Origin: an uncultured Rhodospirillales bacterium
Lineage (GTDB): Bacteria > Pseudomonadota > Alphaproteobacteria > Acetobacterales > Acetobacteraceae
NCBI GenBank assembly: GCA_903844785.1
Contig: CAIMVB010000455.1
Location: forward strand, 1 to 21,747
Direction: 5' to 3'
Length of the DNA: 21,747 nucleotides
In this document: positions 1-7,897 of the stretch, in pieces
Position numbering within the stretch: the stretch's first letter is position 1
Layout: each line of letters opens with the position of its first letter
The notes under the pieces: model-generated
The model's input: the letters and a program-made list of their open reading frames with translations, nothing else
Told to the model about the DNA's origin: nothing
The model's database searches: none
Made by a program: the position numbers and the translations under genes

Positions 1-1436
1 GCTTGTTCCGTAATGCGCTTTATCGCCGCATCATAGGCACGCTTGCGCACCGCCTCATCAGCGGAACCCCCACCCTGATTTACAAGGTCAATCACCTGCT
101 GATCGCGCGCATAATCCTCATTCCCGCCCGCGAACCATTGCGGCATGAAGGCCGAGACGTCATTGATCGAATAACTGCCCCAACTGCCCATAGCGAGCGC
201 CAATTCACCGCGTTGTGAACGTTGGATCTGCGCAGCCACTTGCATCAGATTAAGCTGAGCGCGGATGCCTACCGCGCGCAGGTAATTCTGTACTGCTTCA
301 GACCATTGCCGCGGCTGGACGTAGGAAGTCAATTCAATGTCAAAGCCGTTCGCAAAGCCTGCTTCGGCCAGCAATTGCCGCGCCTTGGCCGGGTTGTATT
401 CATACTGCGTAGCGACATCGCCATTGCAGCCGAATTGTGAAGGGTAGCAAGGCGCAGGTGGCACGCGCGAACCGCCGGTCACCAACTTGTCGGCCAAGGA
501 TTTGCGGTCAATGGCGTGGAAAATCGCCTGGCGCACTTTGAGATTGGTCAATGGATTACCGGCGCCAGTCCGCCCGGCTGCATCCATATTAAGATAGCCA
601 ACGCGCATGGATTCTTGTTGTACCGCCTGCAGGAAGGGCAGGCGATTCACATTGGCGATATTGTCTGGGTTGATATTCCAGATCCAATCGACCCGCTGGG
701 CCAGAAGCTCGGTCAATTCCGTGGCGGCATCAGAAAGATAGCGCGCGGTGATCTTTTGGATGGTGGGGCGCCCCTTGGGCCCACCCTGGTAGTAACCATC
801 GAAGCGTTCGTATTCGACCCCGTTCGAAACATCGACCTTGGTGAAGCGATATGGCCCGGTGCTGATCGGCATGCGGGAAAAACCATCCGGCCCCACACGT
901 TCGCGGTAAGCCTTGGGCCAGATCGGCGTGACCATCGCCAGATAATCCAGCGCAGCAGGGTTGGGCCGCTTCATCTTGATGCGCACCGTATTGGCATCCA
1001 GCTTTTCCGCGCCTTCAATCCAGGAATAATTCCCCGGCGTTGAAAGCCGCCCGCCCAATTCGGCAATGCCGTTCATGGTATAGACAACATCATCCGCGCC
1101 GAAATCACTGCCATCATGAAACTTCACGCCGGGCCTGATCTTGAAATCAATCGCTGTATTGCCCTGCCAGGCCCATTCGGTCGCAAGCGCCGGCACATTA
1201 CGGAAGGTCTCAGGATCGCGATGCACCAGCCCATCCATCGCCTGATGCGCGATGATGATGCCAGTACGCTGGCTATTGAAGTAAGGGTCCACATTGGGCA
1301 CGGCATCGCGGAAGGCCACGCGCAAGGTATTGGCGCTGCGCTGCGCCATCACTGGCCCAGCACCAATGCCTGTTAAAGCCAAGCCACCGGCGGCGGCCGC
1401 CACACCCTGGCCAAGGCCACGTCTGCTGATCTTCAT
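1..1436 (-). CDS. ABC transporter substrate-binding protein, family 5 (peptide/nickel type), 3' end outside window
   Basis: Periplasmic receptor of an oligopeptide/dipeptide-type ABC importer. Reading the minus strand from ATG 1436 gives 478 residues with no stop before the window edge; the family is usually 500-540 residues, so only a short C-terminal piece is missing. It begins MKISRRGLGQG, a twin-arginine motif followed by a hydrophobic Ala/Gly stretch and a cleavage-like VMAQ, suggesting Tat export. The family-5 signatures follow: LRVAFRDAVPNVDPY near the mature N-terminus, GVKFHDGSDFGADDV (typical of SBP_bac_5) and STGPYRF. A GGGAG ribosome site precedes the start. It lies 70 bp downstream of a Bug receptor gene on the same strand and may share its transcript. 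No permease or ATPase genes are visible, so the substrate cannot be inferred. The family assignment is secure. Confidence 0.9.
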   Translation of the reverse strand, partial: MKISRRGLGQGVAAAAGGLALTGIGAGPVMAQRSANTLRVAFRDAVPNVDPYFNSQRTGIIIAHQAMDGLVHRDPETFRNVPALATEWAWQGNTAIDFKIRPGVKFHDGSDFGADDVVYTMNGIAELGGRLSTPGNYSWIEGAEKLDANTVRIKMKRPNPAALDYLAMVTPIWPKAYRERVGPDGFSRMPISTGPYRFTKVDVSNGVEYERFDGYYQGGPKGRPTIQKITARYLSDAATELTELLAQRVDWIWNINPDNIANVNRLPFLQAVQQESMRVGYLNMDAAGRTGAGNPLTNLKVRQAIFHAIDRKSLADKLVTGGSRVPPAPCYPSQFGCNGDVATQYEYNPAKARQLLAEAGFANGFDIELTSYVQPRQWSEAVQNYLRAVGIRAQLNLMQVAAQIQRSQRGELALAMGSWGSYSINDVSAFMPQWFAGGNEDYARDQQVIDLVNQGGGSADEAVRKRAYDAAIKRITEQ

Positions 1437-1506
1437 CTGATTTGCTCCCTGTTAGAAATGCAAGACTAGATACAAGCCCGAACGCAGTGCAAGCGTTGCA
1501 GCGCGA

Positions 1507-2514
1507 TCAATCAATCTTTGCGCCGGACACCCGCACCACCTCGGCCCATTTGGCAATCTCGCTCCGGATGAAGGCATCAAAGGTCTCGGGACTGGTCCCG
1601 CCCGCCGGGGTGAGTGCGGGCGGCGCGCCGCCAAGTTCTGCAATGCGCGCGATATAGCCAGGGTCGCGCGTGATCGCATCAATCTCCGCCCCCAGCCTTT
1701 CAATAATCGGGCGCGGGGTGCGCGATGGCGCCTGCACACCGAACCAGGCTGTCGCTTCAAAATCGCGAATACCGGCTTCGGCCAAGGTCGGGACATCCGG
1801 CAGCGCCGATGTCCGCACATTGCTGGTAACCGCCAAAGCCCTGAGCCTGCCATCGCGGATATGCCCGATACAGCTTGGCATGTTGTCGCAGCCCGCATCC
1901 AGCCTTCCGGCCACAATTTCAACAAGCATCGGCCCTGCACCGCGGAAAGGCACATGGGTGATATCCGTGCCGCTGCGCAGCTTGAACATTTCCATGGTCA
2001 TGTGGGGTGAACCACCTGACCCGCTGCTCCCGTAATTCAACTTGCCCGGATTGGCCTTGGCACCCGCAACCAAATCACTCACGGTCCGATAAGGCGAATT
2101 GGCGGTGACGAAAACAACATTCGGCACACGGATGACCAAGCCAACCGCGGCCAAATCCTCGGGCTTCGTCGTCATGCGCGGGCCCCAGAGCGAATAATTG
2201 ATCGCAGCTGTGGAAATGGTGCACATAAGCAACGTATAGCCATCGGGTTCCGACCGCGCGACCATTTCAGCACCCAGATTTCCCGTGGCACCGGCGCGGT
2301 TTTCCACAATCACCGGCTGGCCGATCCGCGCTGAAAGTCGTTCGGCCATGATGCGACCGGCGATATCCGTGGTCCCTGCGGGCGGGAAGGGAACCACAAG
2401 CCGCAAGGGGCGGGTTGGAAAGGCCTGAGCGCGGGCAAGGCCGGGCGCGGCCAAAGCGCCGGCCATGCCAGCCAGAATGATACGGCGGCCCAGCAGGGCG
2501 TTGTTCTTCGTCAT
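1507..2514 (-). CDS. Bug-family tripartite tricarboxylate transporter (TctC-type) substrate-binding protein
   Basis: 335-residue periplasmic receptor of the Bug/TctC family, which bind carboxylates, amides or amino acids for tripartite tricarboxylate transporters. A signal sequence with GRRIILAGMAGALAAPG and cleavage-like ARAQA starts the protein. Family landmarks are RPLRLVVPFPPAGTTD (the first ligand loop, with Ala where many members have Gly), IVENRAGATGN, SEPDGYTLL, HVPFRGAGPML and LPDVPTLAEAG. The start at 2514 has an AAGGAG ribosome site that overlaps the TAA stop of the upstream paralogue (12 bp gap), suggesting translational coupling. Length is normal for the family. No TctA or TctB membrane genes are in the window, which is common for Bug genes. 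The ligand is unknown. Confidence 0.93.
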   Translation of the reverse strand: MTKNNALLGRRIILAGMAGALAAPGLARAQAFPTRPLRLVVPFPPAGTTDIAGRIMAERLSARIGQPVIVENRAGATGNLGAEMVARSEPDGYTLLMCTISTAAINYSLWGPRMTTKPEDLAAVGLVIRVPNVVFVTANSPYRTVSDLVAGAKANPGKLNYGSSGSGGSPHMTMEMFKLRSGTDITHVPFRGAGPMLVEIVAGRLDAGCDNMPSCIGHIRDGRLRALAVTSNVRTSALPDVPTLAEAGIRDFEATAWFGVQAPSRTPRPIIERLGAEIDAITRDPGYIARIAELGGAPPALTPAGGTSPETFDAFIRSEIAKWAEVVRVSGAKID

Positions 2515-2526
2515 GTTTTGTTCTCC

Positions 2527-3513
2527 TTATTCCACGCGAATTTCGGCTTGGCGCACCACGTCCGCCCAGCGCGTGACTTCGGCCCGCATGAAGGCAGCGA
2601 AGCTTTCTGGGCTTGAACCACCATCGGGCGTCAGGCGGGGGGGATCGGCGCCGAAGGCCGCGATGCGGGCGCGGAAATCGGCATCCTTGCCAATCGCATC
2701 CAATTCGGCGCCAAGCCGCGCAATGACCGAGGCGGGGGTGGCGCCCGGGGCCAGCACGCCGAACCAGGCGGTGGCTTCAAAGCCCGGCATGCCCTGTTCG
2801 GCGATGGTCGGCACATCCGGCAGCACGGCGCTACGCTCCGCACCTGTCACGCCAATGGCGCGGATTTTCCCTTCCCGCACGAAAGTGAGCGCCGAGGGGA
2901 TATTGTCCATCCCCAATTCGATCCGCTCGGCCACCATTTCGGTCAGCATGGGGGCGGAACCGCGGAACGGCACATGGGTGATCTGAATGCCTTGCGCCAG
3001 GCGAATTTGCTCAATCACCACATGGGGGGAGGTCGCGATGCCGGCGGTGCCATAATTCAGCGCACTGGGCTTGGCTTTGGCTTCGCGCACCATATCAGTG
3101 AGCGAGCGGATAGGCATCCGATTGGCCGCCATCAGCACATTCGGCACGCGGCACATCAGGCCAACCGCGGCCAAATCTTCCGGCTTGAAGGGCATGCGGT
3201 TGCCGAAAACGGCAAAATTGATCGCCCCCGTGCCGATGGTGGTCAGCAGCAGCGTGTGGCCATCTGGTTCTGATCGCGCGACGAATTCCCCGCCGACATT
3301 GCCCGAAGCCCCCGGCCGGTTATCCACGACCACCTGCTGGCCCAACCGGGCTGCGAGGCGCTCGGCGGTCAGGCGCCCAACCAGATCCGTGGTCCCGGCG
3401 GGGGTGAAGGGGATAACAAGGCGGATGGGCCGGGCGGAGAGACCCTGCGCCAGGGCGGGCAGTGGCAAGCCGGCCCCAATCGCCAGGGCGCCCAAGCTAC
3501 GGCGGGTAATCAT
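2527..3513 (-). CDS. Bug-family tripartite tricarboxylate transporter (TctC-type) substrate-binding protein, tandem paralogue
   Basis: 328-residue Bug/TctC receptor, first gene of the minus-strand pair. I chose ATG 3513 (MITRRSLGALAIG) over an in-frame start at 3549 because GGGAGG sits just upstream of 3513 and the protein then begins directly with a signal peptide ending LPALAQG. Landmarks are RPIRLVIPFTPAGTTD, VVDNRPGASGN, SEPDGHTLLL, HVPFRGSAPML and LPDVPTIAEQG. By eye it is about half identical to its downstream neighbour over the full length, so the pair probably arose by tandem duplication followed by divergence. Residues around the ligand loops differ modestly, consistent with different ligands. 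Its start faces the divergent ABC exporter gene across a 134-bp gap in which I see no convincing promoter. Confidence 0.93.
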   Translation of the reverse strand: MITRRSLGALAIGAGLPLPALAQGLSARPIRLVIPFTPAGTTDLVGRLTAERLAARLGQQVVVDNRPGASGNVGGEFVARSEPDGHTLLLTTIGTGAINFAVFGNRMPFKPEDLAAVGLMCRVPNVLMAANRMPIRSLTDMVREAKAKPSALNYGTAGIATSPHVVIEQIRLAQGIQITHVPFRGSAPMLTEMVAERIELGMDNIPSALTFVREGKIRAIGVTGAERSAVLPDVPTIAEQGMPGFEATAWFGVLAPGATPASVIARLGAELDAIGKDADFRARIAAFGADPPRLTPDGGSSPESFAAFMRAEVTRWADVVRQAEIRVE

Positions 3514-3647
3514 ATGTTCTAGCCTCCCGGTTATTCGCTTTGGCATCAAGGTGGCCTGTGATCCCGGTTAGATCAACCTTTGTCGGCCCGGTTTCGCTCA
3601 GGGGCTTTCCTCGCCTATGATCCCTAGTGGAAAGGGCTTCGGTGCAG

Positions 3648-5408
3648 ATGGGATTCTTGCGGCTTTATGGACGGGTGCTTAGGCTGCTGGCGGCGGATCG
3701 TGCCGTGGCGATTGGGCTTGCCTTGGCCGCGCTTGCCATTGCCGGGTTGCAATTCCTGGAACCGGTGCTGTTTGGGCGGGTGATTGATCTGCTCGCGCGG
3801 TCTGATCGGATGCAGGAATCCGCGGTGTGGGCTGAAGCGCTTTCCCTGCTGATCATCTGGGGCGCGGTTGGGCTTTCGGCCATAGGCGCCAATGTCACGG
3901 TTGCGCTTTTCGCAGACCGCATGGCGCATCGCAATCGCCTGAAGGTCATGCATGATTACTTCCAGCATGTATTGTCCCTACCGCTATCCTTTCATGGGGA
4001 TACGCAATCGGGCCGGCTGATGAAGATCATGCTGGTGGGCGCGGATAATCTTTTTGGGCTTTGGCTGTCCTTTTTCCGCGAACACCTAACCACTTTCATT
4101 TCCGCCATTGTGCTGCTGCCCCTTACGCTGATCCTGAATTGGCGCCTTGGGTTGCTTCTTATTATCCTGGTACTGATTTTTGGCGGCCTTGCGGCCTTTG
4201 TCATCCGCCGTACGGAAAGCGCGCAGCGCCAGGTTGAATCGCTGCATACCCAGCTTGCCGGCAATGCGCAGGATGCGCTTTCCAATGTGGTGGTGGTGCA
4301 ATCCTTCACCCGTCTTTCGAATGAGGCGCGGCTTTTTGGCGATATCATCCGCCAAGTGATCACGCATCAATTCCCGGTTTTGAATTGGTGGGCTGTGGTG
4401 GCGGTGATGACCTCCGCCGCTTCCACCATTTGCGTCATCATGATCTTCATGCTCGGCACGTGGTTGCATTTGCGAGGGCAGGCGACGGTGGGGGAAATCG
4501 TGTCCTTCATGGGCTTCGCCACCATGCTGATCGGCAAGCTGGAAGGGGCGGTGGGTTTTGCCTCTCGGCTAGTGTTGCTGATGCCCTCATTGTCAGAGCT
4601 GTTTTCCGTGCTGGATGCGCGCACCACGGTGCCGGAGAAGTCCGATGCGCTGGATATTCCCCGCGCGAATGGCGAAGTAGCCTTTGAAGATGTGGCCTTT
4701 GCCTATCCCGGCGGGCCGTCGATTTTCAGCCAGGTGAATTTCTCTGCAGCACCAGGCAAGACGATTGCGCTGGTGGGGCCGACTGGGGCGGGCAAATCCA
4801 CCGCCATGGCGTTATTGCAGCGGCTATGGGACCCGAAGGAAGGGCGCGTCACGTTGGATGGCCATGATCTGCGCGATATTTCGCTGGAAAGCCTGCGCCG
4901 CAATATCGGTGTGGTGTTCCAGGAAAGCACGCTGTTCAACCGCACTATTCGCGAAAACCTGCTGGTGGGCCGCCCGAATGCGACGCAGGAAGAACTGGAA
5001 CATGCCTGCCGGCTGGCCGAAGCGCATGATTTCATTCAGCGCCAGCCCCATGGCTATGACACCATGATCGGGGAACGCGGCAGTTCGCTTTCCGGCGGGC
5101 AGCGTCAGCGTTTGGCCATTGCGCGGGCGCTCCTGAAAGACCCGCCGGTGCTGATTTTGGATGAAGCGACCAGCGCGCTGGATGCCGCCACTGAAGCGCG
5201 GGTGCAAAAGGCCTTAGCGGCGCTGATGGCCGGGCGGACCACCTTCATCATCGCCCATCGGCTTTCCACGGTGCGCGATGCAGATGAAATCCTGGTCTTT
5301 GCCGGTGGCCAGATTGCCGAACGCGGCGGCTTCAAGGAATTGGTCGCCCAAGGCGGGCATTTCGCGGAATTGGTTCGCACGCAGCTGACGGGTTCTGCCG
5401 GCGATTGA
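3648..5408 (+). CDS. ndvA: ABC exporter, permease fused to ATPase, NdvA/ChvA (cyclic beta-glucan exporter)-like
   Basis: Half-transporter with an N-terminal six-helix membrane domain (about residues 15-320) and a C-terminal ATPase. Walker A GPTGAGKST lies near 377-385, the Q-loop VVFQES near 425, the signature LSGGQRQR near 481, Walker B VLILDEATSALD near 501 and the switch His in IIAHRLSTV near 537. The start MGFLRLYGRVLRLL, followed by EPVLFGRVID, NLFGLWLSF and FPVLNWWA, resembles rhizobial NdvA/ChvA, which export cyclic beta-1,2-glucan; 586 residues matches those proteins. An in-frame GTG at 3627 would add seven residues, but ATG 3648 fits the family. No glucan synthase gene is nearby, so the exported substrate is inferred only from similarity; a lipid-A or multidrug exporter role remains possible. 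The TGA stop lies inside a 16-bp palindrome. Confidence 0.85.
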   Translation: MGFLRLYGRVLRLLAADRAVAIGLALAALAIAGLQFLEPVLFGRVIDLLARSDRMQESAVWAEALSLLIIWGAVGLSAIGANVTVALFADRMAHRNRLKVMHDYFQHVLSLPLSFHGDTQSGRLMKIMLVGADNLFGLWLSFFREHLTTFISAIVLLPLTLILNWRLGLLLIILVLIFGGLAAFVIRRTESAQRQVESLHTQLAGNAQDALSNVVVVQSFTRLSNEARLFGDIIRQVITHQFPVLNWWAVVAVMTSAASTICVIMIFMLGTWLHLRGQATVGEIVSFMGFATMLIGKLEGAVGFASRLVLLMPSLSELFSVLDARTTVPEKSDALDIPRANGEVAFEDVAFAYPGGPSIFSQVNFSAAPGKTIALVGPTGAGKSTAMALLQRLWDPKEGRVTLDGHDLRDISLESLRRNIGVVFQESTLFNRTIRENLLVGRPNATQEELEHACRLAEAHDFIQRQPHGYDTMIGERGSSLSGGQRQRLAIARALLKDPPVLILDEATSALDAATEARVQKALAALMAGRTTFIIAHRLSTVRDADEILVFAGGQIAERGGFKELVAQGGHFAELVRTQLTGSAGD

Positions 5409-5419
5409 TCATGATCAAT
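5404..5419. repeat. 16-bp perfect palindrome over the ndvA-like stop codon
   Basis: ATTGATCATGATCAAT is its own reverse complement. It contains the TGA stop of the ABC exporter gene (5406-5408) and lies 62 bp before the HicA-like start. It has no loop or T-run, so it is unlikely to be an intrinsic terminator; a protein-binding site or chance are the alternatives. Confidence 0.5.
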
Positions 5420-5481
5420 ACGCGGCAGTGAAGCCCTGCCAGGATGGCGTTGTTTCGAACCATCCGGAAGGCATATCCGCC

Positions 5482-5748
5482 ATGAATCATCGTCACCGCA
5501 AGGTTTTGCACGCGATTTTCGCCCACCCCGTCAGCGCCAATATTGACCCCAAGGCCGTGGAGGCGGTGTTTGAGGAATTGGGGGCTGAGGTTTCCCATAA
5601 TGGTTCGGGCCGGCTGGCGGTGAAGCTCGCGGGCCATGCCCATGCCTTTCACAATACGCAGCATAGCCTTTCCAAGGATGAGGTAGTGGCCATGCGGCAT
5701 TTTTTGACGCAAGCTGGCGTGGATCCGGGCCGCGATTACCCGCTTTGA
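5482..5748 (+). CDS. Small HicA-like protein (solitary, putative mRNA interferase fold)
   Basis: 88-residue soluble protein starting MNHRHRKVLHAIFAHPVS. The pattern of HRKVLxAIFxxP, then a helix (AVEAVFEELGAEV), a short strand with SHNGSGRLAV, and a C-terminal helix (DEVVAMRHFLTQAGV) resembles the longer HicA/YcfA-type proteins often annotated as HicA-family toxins. In canonical HicA a His in a GSHxxF strand is catalytic; here the nearest His is in SHNGSG, so activity is uncertain. I chose ATG 5482 because GGAAGGC lies nine bases upstream; an in-frame GTG at 5428 would add a tail unlike the family. No HicB-like antitoxin is adjacent: the flanking genes are an ABC exporter and a TRAP receptor. 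The family call is moderate and toxicity is unproven. Confidence 0.55.
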   Translation: MNHRHRKVLHAIFAHPVSANIDPKAVEAVFEELGAEVSHNGSGRLAVKLAGHAHAFHNTQHSLSKDEVVAMRHFLTQAGVDPGRDYPL

Positions 5749-5790
5749 ATGCCGGGCGGGGCAGGGCCGGGCGGAAGAAGGAAAACACCC

Positions 5791-6777
5791 ATGACGCTTC
5801 ATCGTCGCCAGTTCATGGCCGGGGCCGCTGGCTTGGCCGCCCTTTCCCCGAGCCTTGGTCATGCCCAGACGCGCTGGCAAATGGCCACGCCCTATGCGGA
5901 TGGCAATTTGCACACCCGCAATATCCGGACCTTCATTCAGGAAGTTGAGCAGGCAACCGGCGGGCGGCTTTCCATCCAGCTTCATTCCAATGGCAGCCTT
6001 CTGCCCATGCCGCAAATCAAGCGCGGGGTGCAGCAAGGCCAAGTGCAGCTTGGCGAAATTTTGCTGACGGCCTATGCGAATGAGGATGTGTTTTTTGATG
6101 CCGATGCCATTCCGCAATTGGTGACAAATCTGGCCGAGGCCAAGAAGCTTGCTGACCTTCAAAAGCCTTATATTGAGGCGCGGCTGGCGCGGCAGGGCCT
6201 CAGCCTGCTGTACATGGTGCCTTGGCCTGCGGCCGGGCTTTATGCGCAGCAGCCCATCACCAGCCTGGAACAATTGCGCGGCCAACGCTTCCGCACCTTC
6301 AGCCCAATGACCAATCGCTTCGCCACCATCATTGGCGCCAACCCAACCTTGGTGCAGGCCGCTGAATTGGCGCAGGCCTTTGCCACTGGCATTGTCAGCG
6401 CGCAGATCACCTCGGCCGCGACAGGGGTTGATACCTCCGCCTGGGATTACGCGAAGATTTTCACACCGCTCGGTTTTTCCATGACCAAGAATGCGGTGTT
6501 TGTATCGCGTCGTGCGCTGGAAGGTTTGCCCGCAGATGCCAGAACGGCGCTGATGGAAGCCTCGGCACGTGCTGAAGCGCGGGGCTATGAACTCAGCCGT
6601 GACTCCCAATCCCAGGCCGAAGCCACGCTCGGTCAGCGCGGGATGCAGGTGCTGCAACCGAGCGAGCAATTACTGGCCGATTTACGCCGGGTCAGCCAGC
6701 AAATGACCCAGGAATGGATTGAACGGGCGGGCGAGGATGGCAAGAAGCTGATTGACGCTTATCTGGCTGCTCGTTGA
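5791..6777 (+). CDS. dctP: TRAP transporter substrate-binding protein, DctP family (first of two)
   Basis: 328-residue periplasmic receptor of a TRAP (tripartite ATP-independent periplasmic) transporter, which captures organic acids for Na+- or H+-driven uptake. It begins MTLHRRQFMAGAAGLAAL with a twin-arginine-like motif and cleavage-like GHAQT. DctP landmarks are LHSNGSLLPMPQIKRGVQQGQV (about residues 64-85) and LRGQRFRTFSPMTNRF, whose Arg corresponds to the residue that salt-bridges substrate carboxylate in this family. ATG 5791 is preceded by an AAGAAGGA ribosome site; an earlier in-frame ATG at 5749 would place a charged tail before the signal peptide. It is a close paralogue of the gene at 6915 and is separated from it by 137 bp holding dyads. 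The ligand is unknown. Confidence 0.93.
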   Translation: MTLHRRQFMAGAAGLAALSPSLGHAQTRWQMATPYADGNLHTRNIRTFIQEVEQATGGRLSIQLHSNGSLLPMPQIKRGVQQGQVQLGEILLTAYANEDVFFDADAIPQLVTNLAEAKKLADLQKPYIEARLARQGLSLLYMVPWPAAGLYAQQPITSLEQLRGQRFRTFSPMTNRFATIIGANPTLVQAAELAQAFATGIVSAQITSAATGVDTSAWDYAKIFTPLGFSMTKNAVFVSRRALEGLPADARTALMEASARAEARGYELSRDSQSQAEATLGQRGMQVLQPSEQLLADLRRVSQQMTQEWIERAGEDGKKLIDAYLAAR

Positions 6778-6786
6778 GTGCAGTTG

Positions 6787-6801
6787 GGGCAAATTTTGCC
6801 C
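6787..6801. promoter_or_regulatory. 15-bp dyad, candidate operator between the two dctP genes
   Basis: GGGCAAATTTTGCCC is a perfect 7-1-7 inverted repeat beginning nine bases after the first dctP stop. Such odd-centred A/T-cored dyads are typical of operators for dimeric repressors; a one-base loop makes an RNA hairpin less likely. No regulator gene lies next to it, so the binding protein is unknown. Confidence 0.45.
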
Positions 6802-6825
6802 GCAAATTGAGCGCGGGAAACAATG

Positions 6826-6854
6826 AGGGGGGTGGGGCGCGTGCCTGCCCCCCT
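6826..6854 (+). terminator. G/C-rich hairpin between the two dctP genes (terminator or attenuator)
   Basis: AGGGGGGTGGG (6826-6836) can pair with CCTGCCCCCCT (6844-6854) in an 11-bp stem with two G-T wobbles and a 7-base loop. What follows is TGTCTATTTCC, a weak T-run, so termination may be partial. It would lower read-through from the first receptor gene into the second receptor and the permease genes. Confidence 0.4.
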
Positions 6855-6867
6855 TGTCTATTTCCGG

Positions 6868-6873
6868 TATAAT
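6868..6873 (+). promoter_or_regulatory. Candidate -10 element of a promoter for dctP2-dctQ-dctM
   Basis: A perfect TATAAT lies 41 bases before the second dctP start and just after the hairpin. I see no good -35 at 16-18 bp spacing (that window is C-rich), so this is a candidate only. A TTGTCT at 6854 is too close to serve. Confidence 0.3.
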
Positions 6874-6914
6874 GCAACTATCAATAATTCGGTCATTCAT
6901 AGCAGGGGGCTTTC

Positions 6915-7892
6915 ATGAAGAAATTGTCACGCCGCAATGTGCTTGCAGCGCCTTTCATCCTGGTGCCACTCACTGCCCAGGAAACCCAGGCTCAAGCCCG
7001 CTGGCAGGTTGCCACCGCCTATCCAGATGGTAATTTTCACACCCGCAATATCCGAAGCTTCCTTGATGAGGTGAAGGCGCAAACTGGCATTGATGCGCAG
7101 CTTCATTCCAATGGCAGCCTTTTGCCGATGCCGCAGATCAAACGCGGCGTGCAACAGGGGCAAGTGCAGATTGGTGAGATCTTGCTTTCTGCCTATGGCA
7201 ATGATGACCCATTCTTTGAGGTAGATAGCATCCCTCAGCTTGCCTGGACTGATGAACAAGCCCGCAAGCTCGCGACATTGTCGCGCCCCTATATCGAAGC
7301 GCGCTTCCAGCGGCAGGGGCTGAGCGTGCTCTACAGCGTGCCTTGGCCGCCTTCGGGCTTCTATACCAATGTGCCCGTGGAAAACCTGGAAGTGCTGCGC
7401 GGGTCGCGTATGCGTACCTTCAACGCCATGACCAATCGCTTCGCGACATTGCTGGGCGCCACGCCAACCCTGGTGCAGGCAGCGGAAGTGCCGCAAGCTT
7501 TTGCAACTGGCGTGGTCAATTCCATGGTCACCAGTGCAGCCACAGGCGTGGATAGTGCGGCCTGGGATTTTGCGAAGGTTTTCACGCCCATTGGCTTTAC
7601 CCGCACGCATAACGTTATTTTCGTACAACGCCGTGCTTTTGAAGCCTTGCCGGCCGCCCAGCAAACCGCGATGCGCGAAGCAGCCAAGCGCGCTGAAGAT
7701 CGCGGCTGGGCCCTAAGTGCGGAAGCGCGCGACGCCGCCCAGGCCACCTTGGCCGCGCGTGGCATGCAGGTGGCGCAGCCAACACCGGCAGTGATGGAAG
7801 GCCTGTCGCGCATCAGCCAGACAATCGCCCAGGAATGGGCGGCGCGTGCTGGTGAAGATGGTGCGAAGCTTCTGGCCGCGTATAGGGGCTGA
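6915..7892 (+). CDS. dctP: TRAP transporter substrate-binding protein, DctP family (second of two)
   Basis: 325-residue TRAP receptor. It starts MKKLSRRNVLAAPFILV (twin-arginine motif) with a cleavage-like TQAQA. It shares with the upstream copy the block LHSNGSLLPMPQIKRGVQQG, the carboxylate-binding region LRGSRMRTFNAMTNRF, and TSAATGVD further on. By eye the two are about 60 % identical, with a two-residue deletion here near residue 60. A run of 24 identical bases (5977-6000 and 7098-7121) betrays the duplication. GCAGGGGGCTTTC before ATG supplies the ribosome site. The dctQ gene starts five bases after its stop, so this copy, rather than the upstream one, is the direct operon partner of the permease. 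The ligand is unknown. Confidence 0.94.
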   Translation: MKKLSRRNVLAAPFILVPLTAQETQAQARWQVATAYPDGNFHTRNIRSFLDEVKAQTGIDAQLHSNGSLLPMPQIKRGVQQGQVQIGEILLSAYGNDDPFFEVDSIPQLAWTDEQARKLATLSRPYIEARFQRQGLSVLYSVPWPPSGFYTNVPVENLEVLRGSRMRTFNAMTNRFATLLGATPTLVQAAEVPQAFATGVVNSMVTSAATGVDSAAWDFAKVFTPIGFTRTHNVIFVQRRAFEALPAAQQTAMREAAKRAEDRGWALSAEARDAAQATLAARGMQVAQPTPAVMEGLSRISQTIAQEWAARAGEDGAKLLAAYRG

Positions 7893-7897
7893 AGAGA

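Noticed and set aside
3..1376. Several plus-strand open frames at the left end
   Set aside because: They are opposite the continuous minus-strand family-5 receptor, whose conserved motifs are unmistakable.
5332..6669. Open frame of 445 codons on the minus strand
   Set aside because: It lies entirely opposite the ndvA end, the hicA-like gene and the first dctP, has no family motifs and is rich in His/Arg/Gly, as expected of an antisense reading of GC-rich genes.
6854..6859. TTGTCT as -35 box for the TATAAT at 6868
   Set aside because: The spacer would be only 8 bp, far from the usual 16-18.
6927..7664. Open frame of 245 codons on the minus strand
   Set aside because: Antisense to the second dctP gene, with no recognisable domain.
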